Source of the DNA: Paludibacteraceae bacterium
GTDB lineage: Bacteria > Bacteroidota > Bacteroidia > Bacteroidales > Paludibacteraceae
Length of the DNA stretch: 64,000 bases
Direction: 5' to 3'
Assembly: GCA_017937025.1 (NCBI GenBank)
Contig: JAGBEJ010000012.1
Coordinates: 62,001 to 126,000, forward strand
Positions 27,290 through 36,435 of this stretch are shown here, piece by piece. Below the pieces are notes generated by a model, which saw nothing but the letters and a program-made list of their open reading frames with translations, was not told the DNA's origin and made no database searches. Position numbers and translations under genes: made by a program. The stretch's first letter is position 1; the number at the start of each line of letters is the position of its first letter.

Positions 27290-27306
27290 CAATAACAGAA
27301 AAATTC

Positions 27307-27341
27307 AGCCCTTGGATATGAAGTTCAAGGGCTTTTCTTTT
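27307..27341 (+). terminator. Terminator of murI
   Basis: AGCCCTTG, an 11-base loop, CAAGGGCT and then TTTCTTTTT. Confidence 0.85.
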
Positions 27342-27407
27342 TGACAAAGAACCGAACCGCAATTTATAAAAAAGACAAAGCGGATAAACAAAAACGAACA
27401 TTTTGCG

Positions 27408-27415
27408 TATCTTTG
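27408..27415 (+). promoter_or_regulatory. -7 element of typA
   Basis: TATCTTTG, a full match to TAnnTTTG, 46 bases before the typA ATG. No clear TTTG at -33. Confidence 0.55.
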
Positions 27416-27461
27416 CACGCTCTTAATGAGAAAGATAACAATTTTAACAATATAAACACAA

Positions 27462-29267
27462 ATGAGCGAAATTCGTAACATTGCAATCATTGCTCACGTT
27501 GACCACGGCAAGACCACACTCGTGGATAAGATGCTGCTCGCAGGAAAGCTGTTCCGCGAGAACGAGGCACACGAGGATCTCTATATGGACAACAATGACC
27601 TTGAGCGCGAAAGAGGTATAACCATTCTGTCTAAAAACGTTTCCATAAACTACAAGGACACAAAGATAAACATCATCGACACTCCGGGCCACTCCGACTT
27701 CGGAGGCGAGGTGGAGCGCGTGCTCAACATGGCTGACGGCGTTCTGCTGCTCGTCGATGCGTTCGAGGGGCCAATGCCACAGACACGTTTCGTGCTGCAG
27801 AAGGCTCTTGAACTCGGACTGAAGCCTATCGTCGTAGTGAACAAGGTGGACAAGCCAAACTGCAACCCTGAGGCTGCACAGGAAGCTGTGTTCGACCTCA
27901 TGTTCAACCTCGAGGCGACAGAGGAACAGCTCGACTTCCACACTGTTTACGGCTCTGCCAAAAACAACTGGATGGGTCCGGACTGGAAGACACCAACAAG
28001 CGACATCAACTATCTGCTTGACTCTATCATAAAGTACATCCCTGCGCCTAAGGTGCTCGAGGGTACTCCTCAAATGCTCATTACTACGCTTGACTATTCA
28101 TCATACGTAGGACGTATCGCCGTAGGACGCGTGCACAGAGGCACACTGAAGTCAGGACAGAGAATCTCGCTCGTTAAGCGCGACGGCACTATCGAGAAGC
28201 AGACCATCAAGGAACTGCACGTGTTCGAGGGACTCGGCAGAAAGAAGGTTGACAGCGTGACTTCGGGAGACATCTGCGCTATCATCGGTCTGGAGGACTT
28301 CGAAATCGGCGACACTGTAGCTGATGTCGAGAACCCAGAGGCACTGAAGCCAATCAAGGTGGACGAGCCTACGATGAGCATGGTGTTCGCCATCAACGAC
28401 TCGCCATTCTTCGGAAAGGAAGGCAAGTTCGTGACATCACGCCACATACACGAGCGTCTGACTAAGGAGCTTGACAAGAACCTCGCTCTGAGAGTAGAGA
28501 AGAGCCCTACCGACGATAAATGGAACGTCTTCGGACGTGGTGTGCTCCACTTGTCTGTGCTCATCGAGACTATGCGCCGCGAAGGATACGAGCTGCAGGT
28601 AGGACAGCCACAGGTTGTGATGAAGGAAATCGACGGCGTAAAGTGCGAGCCTATCGAGCAGCTTTCTGTAAGCGTGCCTGACGACTCTGCAGGAAAGGTC
28701 ATCGAGCTTGTTTCCACAAGAAAGGGCGAGCTTATCTCAATGCAGTCTAAGAACGAGCGCACATACCTTGAGTTCACAATACCTTCAAGAGGAATCATCG
28801 GACTGCGTACAAACCTGCTGACAGCAACTGCAGGCGAGGCAGTCATCTCATACCGCTTCATCGACTTCGAGCCTTACAAGGGCGAGATCGTCAGAAGAAA
28901 CAACGGCTCTATCATAGCCATGGAGACTGGTACAGCATACGCATACGCGCTGAACAAGCTGCAGGACCGCGGACGCTTCTTCATCTCTCCACAGGACGAG
29001 GTTTACGCCGGACAGGTTGTGGGCGAGCATTGCAAGGAAGGCGACTTGGTGGTTAACGTCACTAAGTCCAAGAAGCTGACCAACATGCGTGCTTCCGGCT
29101 CCGACGAGAAGGTGGCTCTTGCGCCTCCAGTAGTATTCTCTCTTGAGGAAGCGCTGGAGTACATCAAGGCCGACGAGTATGTTGAGGTTACACCTCAGTC
29201 TATCCGTCTGCGCAAGATAATCCTCGACGAGAACGAGCGTAAGAAACTGCGCAACGCTAAGGACTAA
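27462..29267 (+). CDS. typA: Ribosome-associated translational GTPase TypA/BipA
   Basis: A 601-residue GTPase of the EF-G-like family that assists 50S subunit assembly and stress responses. G motifs are intact: G1 [14 protein letters not shown] (about 11-24), G3 [22 protein letters not shown]4 NKVDK, and G5 in the SAKN region. EF-G domains II, III and V follow, and the BipA-specific C-terminal domain includes [21 protein letters not shown] and [15 protein letters not shown], which are diagnostic for TypA. Monocistronic, with a promoter in front and a terminator behind. Confidence 0.96.
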   Translation: MSEIRNIAIIAHVDHGKTTLVDKMLLAGKLFRENEAHEDLYMDNNDLERERGITILSKNVSINYKDTKINIIDTPGHSDFGGEVERVLNMADGVLLLVDAFEGPMPQTRFVLQKALELGLKPIVVVNKVDKPNCNPEAAQEAVFDLMFNLEATEEQLDFHTVYGSAKNNWMGPDWKTPTSDINYLLDSIIKYIPAPKVLEGTPQMLITTLDYSSYVGRIAVGRVHRGTLKSGQRISLVKRDGTIEKQTIKELHVFEGLGRKKVDSVTSGDICAIIGLEDFEIGDTVADVENPEALKPIKVDEPTMSMVFAINDSPFFGKEGKFVTSRHIHERLTKELDKNLALRVEKSPTDDKWNVFGRGVLHLSVLIETMRREGYELQVGQPQVVMKEIDGVKCEPIEQLSVSVPDDSAGKVIELVSTRKGELISMQSKNERTYLEFTIPSRGIIGLRTNLLTATAGEAVISYRFIDFEPYKGEIVRRNNGSIIAMETGTAYAYALNKLQDRGRFFISPQDEVYAGQVVGEHCKEGDLVVNVTKSKKLTNMRASGSDEKVALAPPVVFSLEEALEYIKADEYVEVTPQSIRLRKIILDENERKKLRNAKD

Positions 29268-29287
29268 TAATTTAGCAACACACAATA

Positions 29288-29322
29288 AAAAAAGCTGAAC
29301 CCGAAAGGATTCAGCTTTTTTT
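29288..29322. terminator. Bidirectional terminator between typA and the WG-repeat gene
   Basis: AAGCTGAA, a ten-base loop and TTCAGCTT flanked by an A run and a T run; it can end transcription from both sides. Confidence 0.85.
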
Positions 29323-29345
29323 GTTTGTCTTTTTTTACGCAACCG

Positions 29346-30404
29346 TCAATCGCGAGGCGACACGACAATCCACTCGCCGTTCTTCCGCACAACAACGCCT
29401 TCCTCTGTATATTTTATGTCCTCGTTCTCACACGGGATAAGCAGTTCGCCGAGCTCGTTCATCAATCCCCACAGAGCATTCATACTGACGAAGAAATACG
29501 TATGAGTACCATCGGCGAATACCGGAGTAATGGCATCGTAAAGAGGCTGGGTGACCATGTTTCCGTTCTGCGCAAACAGTGCGCACTTGCCGTCCTTGTG
29601 TCCTATGGCAAAATTGGTCAATATCGTAGGAAGAATGTCGAAGTTGTCCCAATCGTTTTTCACAGTGAGCGACCATGTGCCGACATTGTCACCTTTAGTA
29701 ATAAGTCCCCAGCGCCATGTTTTACCTTTCTTCTGACCAACGGCTATCGGAGCATCCTTGGCAACACACTTCACCGAGTCGTATTTAAAAAACTCAACTC
29801 TCTTTTTCGCAAGATTGACACTGCCAACCTTGCCTTTTTCCATGTCAAACACACCCCACTTGTGCCCAAGCCACCTTTGTACGCATACAGCTCGATGATT
29901 ATACATAATCATGCCTGTGAAAGTTGAAGATGCAGGCTCGTCAAAAGCCCATTTCCTTGAATTATCGTCCCAAATAGAGTAATAACCGTCTGTGCCTATC
30001 GCTATGACAAATCCACCTTCCCCACCGCCTGGCACATCATACAATTTTTGCGCTGCTGCATTCATCTGCGCATTTCTCGCGAACCTGTCTGGCAGACTGG
30101 TCAGATATGACGAAAGCATCGTTGTCGCCAACGAACTGGTCAAAGAGGAAACGACCGCAGCTGTGGAAGTGGATGTCGAAGACGATGGCGTCGTGATTCC
30201 CGATGCAGAAGATTTAGCGCCGTAAGGACAACCAGGATTATGGGCATAGGGATTTGAAGTACCGCATGCAGCGCACACGCCTTTGCTGGCAGGAGGCACA
30301 CTCGCCGAGCCAGCCATGCTTTTCAATTGACCGTAAGCGCTCTGAGCATAAGAGCCGCTTAAAACGACAAAAGACAAAACGAAGAAAAACATTAGCCTTT
30401 TCAT
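29346..30404 (-). CDS. Secreted protein with WG-like repeats
   Basis: A 352-residue protein with signal peptide MKRLMFFFVLSFVVLSGSYAQ. Residues about 42-62 hold a Cys/Pro segment (CAACGTSNPYAHNPGC) that could bind a metal or form disulphides, then a Ser/Thr-rich low-complexity linker (about 65-95). The C-terminal 200 residues contain degenerate WG repeats: HKWGVFDMEKG, WRWGLITKGDN, KCALFAQNGNMVTQPLYDAI and ALWGLMNELGELLIPCENEDI. WG repeats form beta-propeller-like or solenoid structures whose function is unknown. Monocistronic. Confidence 0.7.
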   Translation of the reverse strand: MKRLMFFFVLSFVVLSGSYAQSAYGQLKSMAGSASVPPASKGVCAACGTSNPYAHNPGCPYGAKSSASGITTPSSSTSTSTAAVVSSLTSSLATTMLSSYLTSLPDRFARNAQMNAAAQKLYDVPGGGEGGFVIAIGTDGYYSIWDDNSRKWAFDEPASSTFTGMIMYNHRAVCVQRWLGHKWGVFDMEKGKVGSVNLAKKRVEFFKYDSVKCVAKDAPIAVGQKKGKTWRWGLITKGDNVGTWSLTVKNDWDNFDILPTILTNFAIGHKDGKCALFAQNGNMVTQPLYDAITPVFADGTHTYFFVSMNALWGLMNELGELLIPCENEDIKYTEEGVVVRKNGEWIVVSPRD

Positions 30405-30477
30405 AGTCGTAATTTTTAGAAACGTAACATCGTAAAGATGTGAATTTGTAATGTTAAAATCAATAGTTCAAACAAAA

Positions 30478-30508
30478 AAGGCCCGAATGTCAAAACATCC
30501 GAGCCTTG
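30478..30508 (-). terminator. Terminator of the rubrerythrin gene
   Basis: On the minus strand AAGGCTCGGATG, a loop and CATTCGGGCCTT are followed by T residues. It is nearly the same sequence as the terminator at 31143. Confidence 0.8.
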
Positions 30509-30527
30509 AATTGATAATGTTTCAGTC

Positions 30528-31106
30528 TTACATGTTTTCCTTCTTAACCTCAAAGTACGCTTGCGGATGACGGCATGCTGGACATTCCTCCGGAGCCTTC
30601 TTGCCCTTGTAGAGGAATCCGCAGTTGCGGCACTGCCAAACCACTTCCTCGTCCTTCTCGAACACCTTGCCCTCCTGTAGATTCTTCAGGAATGCAAGGT
30701 AACGCTGCTCGTGTCCGAGTTCTGCCTTGGCTATGTTGCGGTACATCTCGGCTATCTCAGGAAAGCCTTCCTCGTCAGCCACATCGGCGAAATGAGGGTA
30801 GTCCTTCTCCCACTCCTCGCGCTCGCCGTCGGCAGCGGCAGAGAGGTTCTCCATCGTGTTGCCTATCTTTCCTGCCGGATAAGTGGCGGTTATCTCCACC
30901 ATTCCGCCCTCGAGATATTTGAACATTCTCTTTGCGTGCTCTTTTTCCTGATTCGCAGTCTCCTCGAATATCGCGGCTATCTGCTCATATCCCTCCTTCT
31001 TTGCCACCGATGCGAAGAATGTGTATCGGTTTCTCGCTTGCGACTCGCCCGCGAACGTTGTCAGCAGATTCTTCTCTGTCTGTGTTCCCTTAATTGATTT
31101 TCCCAT
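30528..31106 (-). CDS. Rubrerythrin
   Basis: A 192-residue non-haem iron protein that reduces hydrogen peroxide in anaerobes. The ferritin-like four-helix domain (about 1-145) carries the di-iron ligands in ESQARNRYTFFASVAKKEGY, ETANQEKEHAKRMF, EREEWEKDYPHFADVADEEGF and AELGHEQRYLAF. The C-terminal rubredoxin-like domain has the two CxxC pairs CRNCGFLYKG and ECPACRHPQAYF for one iron. Both parts are complete. Transcribed alone, with terminators on both sides. Fits an anaerobic lifestyle. Confidence 0.94.
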   Translation of the reverse strand: MGKSIKGTQTEKNLLTTFAGESQARNRYTFFASVAKKEGYEQIAAIFEETANQEKEHAKRMFKYLEGGMVEITATYPAGKIGNTMENLSAAADGEREEWEKDYPHFADVADEEGFPEIAEMYRNIAKAELGHEQRYLAFLKNLQEGKVFEKDEEVVWQCRNCGFLYKGKKAPEECPACRHPQAYFEVKKENM

Positions 31107-31142
31107 AGTGTATTGATTAATTGGTTAGTGCGTAAATATATG

Positions 31143-31176
31143 AAAAAGGCTCGAATGTCAAACATCCGAGCCTTCC
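31143..31176 (-). terminator. Terminator of the TonB-C-like gene
   Basis: On the minus strand AAGGCTCGGATG, a short loop, CATTCGAGCCTT and TTTTC. It lies between this gene and the rubrerythrin start. Confidence 0.8.
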
Positions 31177-31196
31177 ATATTCAGTTTCTTTATTAT

Positions 31197-31865
31197 TTAA
31201 TAATAATCGTAGTTGCGGCGGTTGTTGTTGCGAATGTCCTTCGCCTCCATGAATTGCGCCTTGGTCTCATCAGAGAAGTGGAAATTCTCCTTCTCCTCAA
31301 GCTCGCGTATCTTCTCTTCCTCCTCTTCCTGCTTAGCACGCTCCATGGCTCTGAGGATTTCCTCTGGAATTTCCTCCTCCTGCACCGCGTTGGCGTCAGG
31401 ATATCCGAAATGCAGCCTCATCAAGTTCCATGAACGGATGTATTTGTTCTTGTATTTTGCAGGCTCCCAGCGTGGCATTGTGGCCATGAATCGCTCAGCC
31501 TCGCGCTCGAATATCTGATCGGTATGTGTCAGGAATCTCACATTTGTGATTTTTCCGTTTCTCTCCACATAGAAAAGTGTGAGCACTGAGTATTTCACGC
31601 TGTCCTGAAGGTTTTTCGCAGGGTTTATCATTCGGCTCTGCATATAAACATGAAGCAGCGAGTCTCCGCCTCTGAATCGGGCCGCAGTGTCAGGCTTCAG
31701 ATTCAGTTCATCGTCGTCCTGTATCTCCTTCATTATCATTGCAAATTCCTTAGCCTTTCTCTGGTCAGGACAATTGCAGTCATCTTCAAGTTCCTTGTTC
31801 TGCGCCAATGCCGAAATTCCGGCTGCCGCAAGCGCAAGCAAAAGAAATAATTTTCTCAATTTCAT
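31197..31865 (-). CDS. Secreted protein with TonB C-terminal-like domain
   Basis: A 222-residue protein with signal peptide MKLRKLFLLLALAAAGISALAQ. Residues about 60-155 follow the TonB-C pattern: FRGGDSLLHVYMQSRMINP, VKYSVLTLFYVERNGKITNVRFL, then a MPRWEPAKYKNKYIRSWNLMRLHFGYP segment like the W.PA..nGk.V... part of TonB. There is no membrane anchor, so this is not a working TonB but one of the free domains common in Bacteroidota. The tail (about 165-222) is rich in Glu, Lys and Arg and probably helical. Function unknown. Confidence 0.72.
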   Translation of the reverse strand: MKLRKLFLLLALAAAGISALAQNKELEDDCNCPDQRKAKEFAMIMKEIQDDDELNLKPDTAARFRGGDSLLHVYMQSRMINPAKNLQDSVKYSVLTLFYVERNGKITNVRFLTHTDQIFEREAERFMATMPRWEPAKYKNKYIRSWNLMRLHFGYPDANAVQEEEIPEEILRAMERAKQEEEEEKIRELEEKENFHFSDETKAQFMEAKDIRNNNRRNYDYY

Positions 31866-31897
31866 AGTGACTTAAAGCAATTCTTTGAATTATATGG

Positions 31898-31905
31898 CAA
31901 ATATA
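31898..31905 (-). promoter_or_regulatory. -7 element of the TonB-C-like gene
   Basis: On the minus strand TATATTTG, 33 bases before the ATG; matches TAnnTTTG. Confidence 0.5.
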
Positions 31906-31987
31906 CAAGAACTATGGGAATAAAAAAGCAGAAGACGACAAATGTTTTGCGTTTGATTTTTTTAATACGGAAATTTTTCCTTAATTC

Positions 31988-32019
31988 TTTGTTATGAAAC
32001 GTTCGAGTGATTAACTTTG
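31988..32019 (+). promoter_or_regulatory. Promoter of frdCAB
   Basis: TTTG (31988-31991), a 20-base spacer and TAACTTTG (32012-32019): the best complete Bacteroidota promoter in the window, 60 bases before the first frd ATG. Confidence 0.7.
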
Positions 32020-32078
32020 TAATTCTTTATCATCATAATGAGAATATAAACCAACATCTAATTCAATTTCAAGATTTT

Positions 32079-32774
32079 ATGAATTTATTCATTCTGAATT
32101 CGTCTATCGGACGTAAGCTGGTGATGAGCATCACTGGTCTATTTCTTGTGTTGTTCCTGACGTTCCACATGTGCATGAACATTGTGGCTCTGTTTTCGGC
32201 AGAGGCATACAACATGATATGTGAGTTCCTCGGAGCTAATTGGTACGCGCTCGTCGGCACAGCGGTACTTGCGGCTGGATTCATCATCCACATCATCTAC
32301 GCTTTGGTTCTGACAATCCAGAATCGCAAAGCGAGAGGCAACGACCGCTATGAGGTGACAAGCAGACCAAAGTCTGTAGAATGGGCTTCGCAGAACATGC
32401 TCGCCTTGGGCGTTGTGATTCTGTCGTTCCTCGCGCTGCACCTTTATCATTTCTGGGCTAAGATGCAGCTTGTGGAGTTGCAGCACATGGCTGGCACGAA
32501 CGTTGACACAAGCATGGTGACTAACGGAGCGTACTACATACAGCAGACATTCTCAAACCCAGTGAATGTTGTGTTGTATCTGATAGCATTATGCGCTTTG
32601 TGGTTCCACCTCTCTCACGGATTCTGGAGCGCGCTTCAGTCTATGGGACTTGACAACAAGACTTGGTTCAACAGAGTGAAAAACATAGGAATCGTTTACG
32701 CTACTATATTGGTAGGCGGTTTCGCTATCGTGGTAATCGCATTCTTCATCAAGAGCCTTTGCTGCGCTGCTTAA
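32079..32774 (+). CDS. frdC: Fumarate reductase/succinate dehydrogenase cytochrome b subunit
   Basis: A 231-residue di-haem membrane anchor with five hydrophobic helices. The start at 32079 (MNLFILNSSIGRKLVMSITG) is chosen because this is the conserved family N-terminus; an upstream in-frame Met at 32007 overlaps the promoter. Candidate haem-ligand histidines lie in FLTFHMCMN, FIIHIIYAL, LHLYHFWAK and WFHLSHGFWSA. It anchors the A and B subunits and passes electrons from menaquinol to fumarate, a main anaerobic respiration step in Bacteroidales. Followed after 39 bases by the flavoprotein gene. Confidence 0.92.
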   Translation: MNLFILNSSIGRKLVMSITGLFLVLFLTFHMCMNIVALFSAEAYNMICEFLGANWYALVGTAVLAAGFIIHIIYALVLTIQNRKARGNDRYEVTSRPKSVEWASQNMLALGVVILSFLALHLYHFWAKMQLVELQHMAGTNVDTSMVTNGAYYIQQTFSNPVNVVLYLIALCALWFHLSHGFWSALQSMGLDNKTWFNRVKNIGIVYATILVGGFAIVVIAFFIKSLCCAA

Positions 32775-32813
32775 TCAAATTCAATTTAAATAACCGATTA
32801 ACGTATTAAAATC

Positions 32814-34796
32814 ATGTCAATCACAATAGATTCAAAAATCCCAGCAGGACCAGTGTCTGAGAAATGGACCAATTACAAGGCGCACCAGAAACTTGTAAAC
32901 CCTGCAAACAAACGTAAACTTGACATTATTGTAGTAGGTACAGGACTCGCTGGCGCATCTGCGGCATCTACTCTTGCCGAGATGGGTTTCAACATCCTCA
33001 ACTTCTGCATCCAGGATTCACCTCGCCGCGCTCACTCAATCGCAGCGCAGGGAGGTATTAACGCAGCAAAGAATTACCAGAACGACGGCGACTCTATCTA
33101 CCGTCTGTTCTACGACACAGTGAAGGGCGGCGACTACAGAGCTCGCGAGGCTAACGTTTACCGTCTTGCCGAGGTGTCAAACAACATCATAGACCAGTGC
33201 GTGGCACAGGGCGTGCCTTTCGCTCGCGAGTACGGAGGTCTTCTCGCCAACCGTTCATTCGGCGGCGCTCAGGTTAGCCGTACATTCTACGCTAAGGGCC
33301 AGACTGGACAGCAGCTTCTGCTCGGTGCTTATTCATCACTCAACCGCCAGATAAAGGCCGGCAAAGTGAAGAGCTACAACCGTTACGAGCTGCACGACAT
33401 CGTTATGGTGGACGGCAGAGCGAGAGGCATCATCGCCAAGAACCTCGTGACTGGCAAGTTTGAGAGATTCGCTGCTCATGCAGTAGTTCTGGCAACAGGA
33501 GGCTACGGAAACACTTACTTCCTGTCAACCAACGCAATGGCTTGCAACTGTTCGGCTGCTATCGCGGCTTACCGCCAGGGCGCTTACTTCGCTAACCCTT
33601 CATACGTGCAGATACACCCAACTTGTATCCCAGTGCACGGCGACAAACAGTCTAAGCTGACACTCATGTCCGAGTCATTGAGAAACGACGGACGTATCTG
33701 GGTGCCTAAGGACATCGAGGACGCCAAGAAACTTCAAAAGGGCGAAATCAAGGGTTCCGACATACCTGAGGAAAGACGCGACTACTATCTGGAGCGCCGC
33801 TACCCTGCATTCGGTAACCTCGTGCCACGTGACGTTGCCAGCCGTGCCGCTAAGGAGCGTTGCGACAAGGGCTTCGGTGTGAACAACACAGGACTGGCAG
33901 TATTCCTCGACTTCTCTGAGGCTATCAACCGTCTCGGAATCGATGTTGTGCGCCAGCGCTACGGCAACCTCTTCGACATGTACGAGGAGATAACCGACGT
34001 GAACCCAGGCAAGCTTGCAAACGAGATAAACGGAGTTAAATACTACAACCCAATGATGATATTCCCTGCCATCCACTACACAATGGGAGGTCTCTGGGTT
34101 GACTACGAGCTGCAGACTTCTGTCAAGGGTCTGTTCGCCATCGGAGAGTGCAACTTCTCTGACCACGGCGCAAACAGACTTGGAGCATCAGCGCTGATGC
34201 AGGGACTGGCTGACGGATACTTCGTATTGCCATACACAATACAGAACTACCTGAGCGACCAGATCACAGTGCCAAGATTCGACATCAACAGCAAAGAGTT
34301 CGTTGACGCACAGAAGAAGTGCGAGGACGCACAGCACGCTTTGATGAACATCAAGGGCAAGAGATCTGTTGACTCGCTGCACAAGGAACTCGGACACATC
34401 ATGTGGGAGTACGTCGGAATGGGACGTACAAAAGAGGGACTTGAGGTGGCTCTGCAGAAACTAAAGGAGATAAGAAAAGAATTTGAGACTAACCTGTTCG
34501 TCCCTGGCACAGAGGAAGGCATGAACGTAGAGCTTGACAAGGCTTTCCGTCTGAAGGATTTCATTGTTATGGGCGAGCTCATCGCATTCGACGCGCTGAA
34601 CAGAAACGAAAGCTGCGGAGGACACTTCCGTGAGGAGTACCAGACCGAAGAAGGAGAAGCTAAGCGCGACGACGAGAACTTCTTCTACGTTGGATGCTGG
34701 AACTACCAGGGCGATGACAACAAAGCACCTGAACTGATAAAGGAGCCGCTGGAATACGAGGCTATCAAGGTGCAGACACGTAACTATAAATCATAA
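32814..34796 (+). CDS. frdA: Fumarate reductase/succinate dehydrogenase flavoprotein subunit
   Basis: A 660-residue FAD subunit. FAD motif: [22 protein letters not shown] (about 38-59); the FAD-attachment His is in [19 protein letters not shown]. Substrate-site residues are in [26 protein letters not shown], in VASRAAKER with the catalytic Arg, and in [30 protein letters not shown] is the final signature. Length fits the Bacteroides/Wolinella type, longer than the Escherichia coli proteins. Catalyses fumarate to succinate, and the reverse reaction in principle. Confidence 0.95.
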   Translation: MSITIDSKIPAGPVSEKWTNYKAHQKLVNPANKRKLDIIVVGTGLAGASAASTLAEMGFNILNFCIQDSPRRAHSIAAQGGINAAKNYQNDGDSIYRLFYDTVKGGDYRAREANVYRLAEVSNNIIDQCVAQGVPFAREYGGLLANRSFGGAQVSRTFYAKGQTGQQLLLGAYSSLNRQIKAGKVKSYNRYELHDIVMVDGRARGIIAKNLVTGKFERFAAHAVVLATGGYGNTYFLSTNAMACNCSAAIAAYRQGAYFANPSYVQIHPTCIPVHGDKQSKLTLMSESLRNDGRIWVPKDIEDAKKLQKGEIKGSDIPEERRDYYLERRYPAFGNLVPRDVASRAAKERCDKGFGVNNTGLAVFLDFSEAINRLGIDVVRQRYGNLFDMYEEITDVNPGKLANEINGVKYYNPMMIFPAIHYTMGGLWVDYELQTSVKGLFAIGECNFSDHGANRLGASALMQGLADGYFVLPYTIQNYLSDQITVPRFDINSKEFVDAQKKCEDAQHALMNIKGKRSVDSLHKELGHIMWEYVGMGRTKEGLEVALQKLKEIRKEFETNLFVPGTEEGMNVELDKAFRLKDFIVMGELIAFDALNRNESCGGHFREEYQTEEGEAKRDDENFFYVGCWNYQGDDNKAPELIKEPLEYEAIKVQTRNYKS

Positions 34797-34816
34797 CTTC
34801 TTAAAAACTTTAGACA

Positions 34817-35578
34817 ATGGCTACAGAAAATATAATGAGAGTAAATCTCAAGGTTTGGCGTCAGGCAGGACCTAAAGAAAAAGGCGCTTTCGTAACTTAC
34901 GAAAACGTAGAAACAACTCCTGATACATCTTTCTTGGAGACTCTTGACATTCTCAACGAGACTCTCGTGGAGAAGGGCGAGGAGCCTATCGTGTTCGACC
35001 ACGACTGCCGCGAGGGTATCTGCGGCATGTGTTCGCTCTACATCAACGGACATCCACACGGACCAGCCACTGGCGCTACAACATGCCAGCTCTATATGCG
35101 TCGTTTCAAGAACGGCGAGACTATCACTGTCGAGCCATGGCGTTCGGCTGCGTTCCCTGTCATCAAGGACCTTATGGTGAACCGTAACGCTTACGACCAG
35201 ATACAGCAGGCTGGCGGTTATGTGTCGTTCAACTGCGGCGGCGCACAGGACGCTAACGCAATTCCTATCTCTAAGGAGATTGCCGACGAAGCTATGGACT
35301 CAGCCACTTGCATCGGATGCGGCGCATGTGCTGCTGCCTGCAAGAACGGTTCAGCTATGCTGTTCGTTTCCGCTAAGGTAAGCCAGCTGGCACTTCTGCC
35401 ACAAGGCAAGGTGGAGGCCGCAGCAAGAGCCAAGGCTATGGTGGCCAAGATGGACGAGCTGGGATTCGGAAACTGCACAAACACTGGCGCGTGCGCAGCT
35501 GAGTGTCCTAAAAACATCTCGCTGTCTAACATCGCAAGACTCAACAGAGAGTTCCTCTGCGCTAAGTTCAAGGACTAA
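34817..35578 (+). CDS. frdB: Fumarate reductase/succinate dehydrogenase iron-sulfur subunit
   Basis: A 253-residue subunit that carries electrons between cytochrome b and the flavoprotein. N-terminal [2Fe-2S] ligands are in [18 protein letters not shown] plus a later Cys in GATTCQLYM. The C-terminal ferredoxin part has [14 protein letters not shown] and [15 protein letters not shown], giving the [4Fe-4S] and [3Fe-4S] centres. All ligand Cys are present. Last gene of the operon; a strong terminator follows. Confidence 0.95.
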   Translation: MATENIMRVNLKVWRQAGPKEKGAFVTYENVETTPDTSFLETLDILNETLVEKGEEPIVFDHDCREGICGMCSLYINGHPHGPATGATTCQLYMRRFKNGETITVEPWRSAAFPVIKDLMVNRNAYDQIQQAGGYVSFNCGGAQDANAIPISKEIADEAMDSATCIGCGACAAACKNGSAMLFVSAKVSQLALLPQGKVEAAARAKAMVAKMDELGFGNCTNTGACAAECPKNISLSNIARLNREFLCAKFKD

Positions 35579-35601
35579 AAACTAAGGAATTCTATACAGA
35601 A

Positions 35602-35640
35602 ATCCCCTTCGTCAGAAATGATGAAGGGGATTTCTATTTT
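35602..35640 (+). terminator. Terminator of frdCAB
   Basis: GAAATCCCCTTC and GAAGGGGATTTC form a 12-bp perfect stem, followed by TATTTTT. Confidence 0.9.
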
Positions 35641-35654
35641 TGATTTTATGCGTT

Positions 35655-35682
35655 GTAGAAACGCGGCGCGCTACGTTTCTAC
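35655..35682. repeat. Inverted repeat GTAGAAACG...CGTTTCTAC
   Basis: A 9-bp perfect inverted repeat with a GC-rich loop (CGGCGCGCTA) between two convergent genes. It has no T tract, so a terminator is less likely; it looks like an interspersed palindromic element. Only one copy is visible in the window. Confidence 0.55.
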
Positions 35683-35718
35683 GATTGGTGGGTGCTTCAA
35701 GAACGCCTACCGAAACCG

Positions 35719-36405
35719 TCAAAGCCGCTTTGTGCCAGCATAGTTCGTGAATCCCCCACGGAACAGCCTGCCGTAGCGTCCGCCATTTTTGTAATGGTTG
35801 CTAAGAATCATAACTATCACAACAATCAGAATCACGACTATCAAGAAACCGACCAACACGATAACAAGCACATATTTCATATCCCAAAGATTCCGGGTTT
35901 TTGCCTTTACAGGGGCTTTCGCATGGCTCTTGACAAGCGATATGCACTCGTCCACCGCACTGTTTATTTCCACATAAACATCACCCTGGCGGAAATAAGG
36001 AATCATCTTGTCGCTGATAATCTTATCAGCATCTGGAACATACGCCGCCATGCCGTAGCCGGTCCGCATCGTGACGTCCTCTTTTGACTCTATGGTCAGA
36101 GGCTTATAGACTATGACAATGCACCTGCCGTTCTGACCAATGCTCCAGCCCTCACGCAAACGGTCGGCGAAAGCCGCGATGTCATAACCGTGCAAATCGG
36201 TCGTGGTGTAAACCAAAACCAGCACCGAGGTTTCCCTGAGGAACGTCTGAAGCTTCGATGTCAGCGCCGTACGCTACTGCTGAGTGAACACCTCAGCCTT
36301 GTCGCATACAAACATCCTGTCAATAGGACGCTTGAACACATCGTCCTGAGCCGACGCCGCTACAAATGTGAGAATAAGACTTAGTATAAATATCGCACGC
36401 TTCAT
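35719..36405 (-). pseudogene. TPM-domain membrane protein interrupted by one in-frame TAG
   Basis: Reading from ATG 36405 gives a signal peptide MKRAIFILSLILTFVAASAQ, the TPM-domain opening VCDKAEVFTQQ, then a TAG at codon 44 (36274-36276), and in the same frame the rest of a TPM (TLP18.3/Psb32/MOLO-1) domain: RTALTSKLQTFL, SVLVLVYTTTDLHGYD, WSIGQNGRCIVIVY, TGYGMAAYVPD. A transmembrane helix (about 180-203) and a Gly/Arg-rich tail follow, to TGA at 35719. The TAG follows two CAG codons and falls where homologues have Glu or Gln, so one base change would explain it. TPM proteins take part in photosystem or membrane-protein upkeep in other organisms; here the role is unknown. Confidence 0.75.
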
Positions 36406-36435
36406 CTTAGATAATGTAAATGGTTAGCATTATGG

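Noticed and set aside
36..36405. General reassignment of TAG to an amino acid in this organism
   Set aside because: lepB, WbqC, the lipoprotein at 44301 and the LolC/E permease all end at TAG exactly where their families end, and read-through would fuse WbqC with the protease and the permease with nadB.
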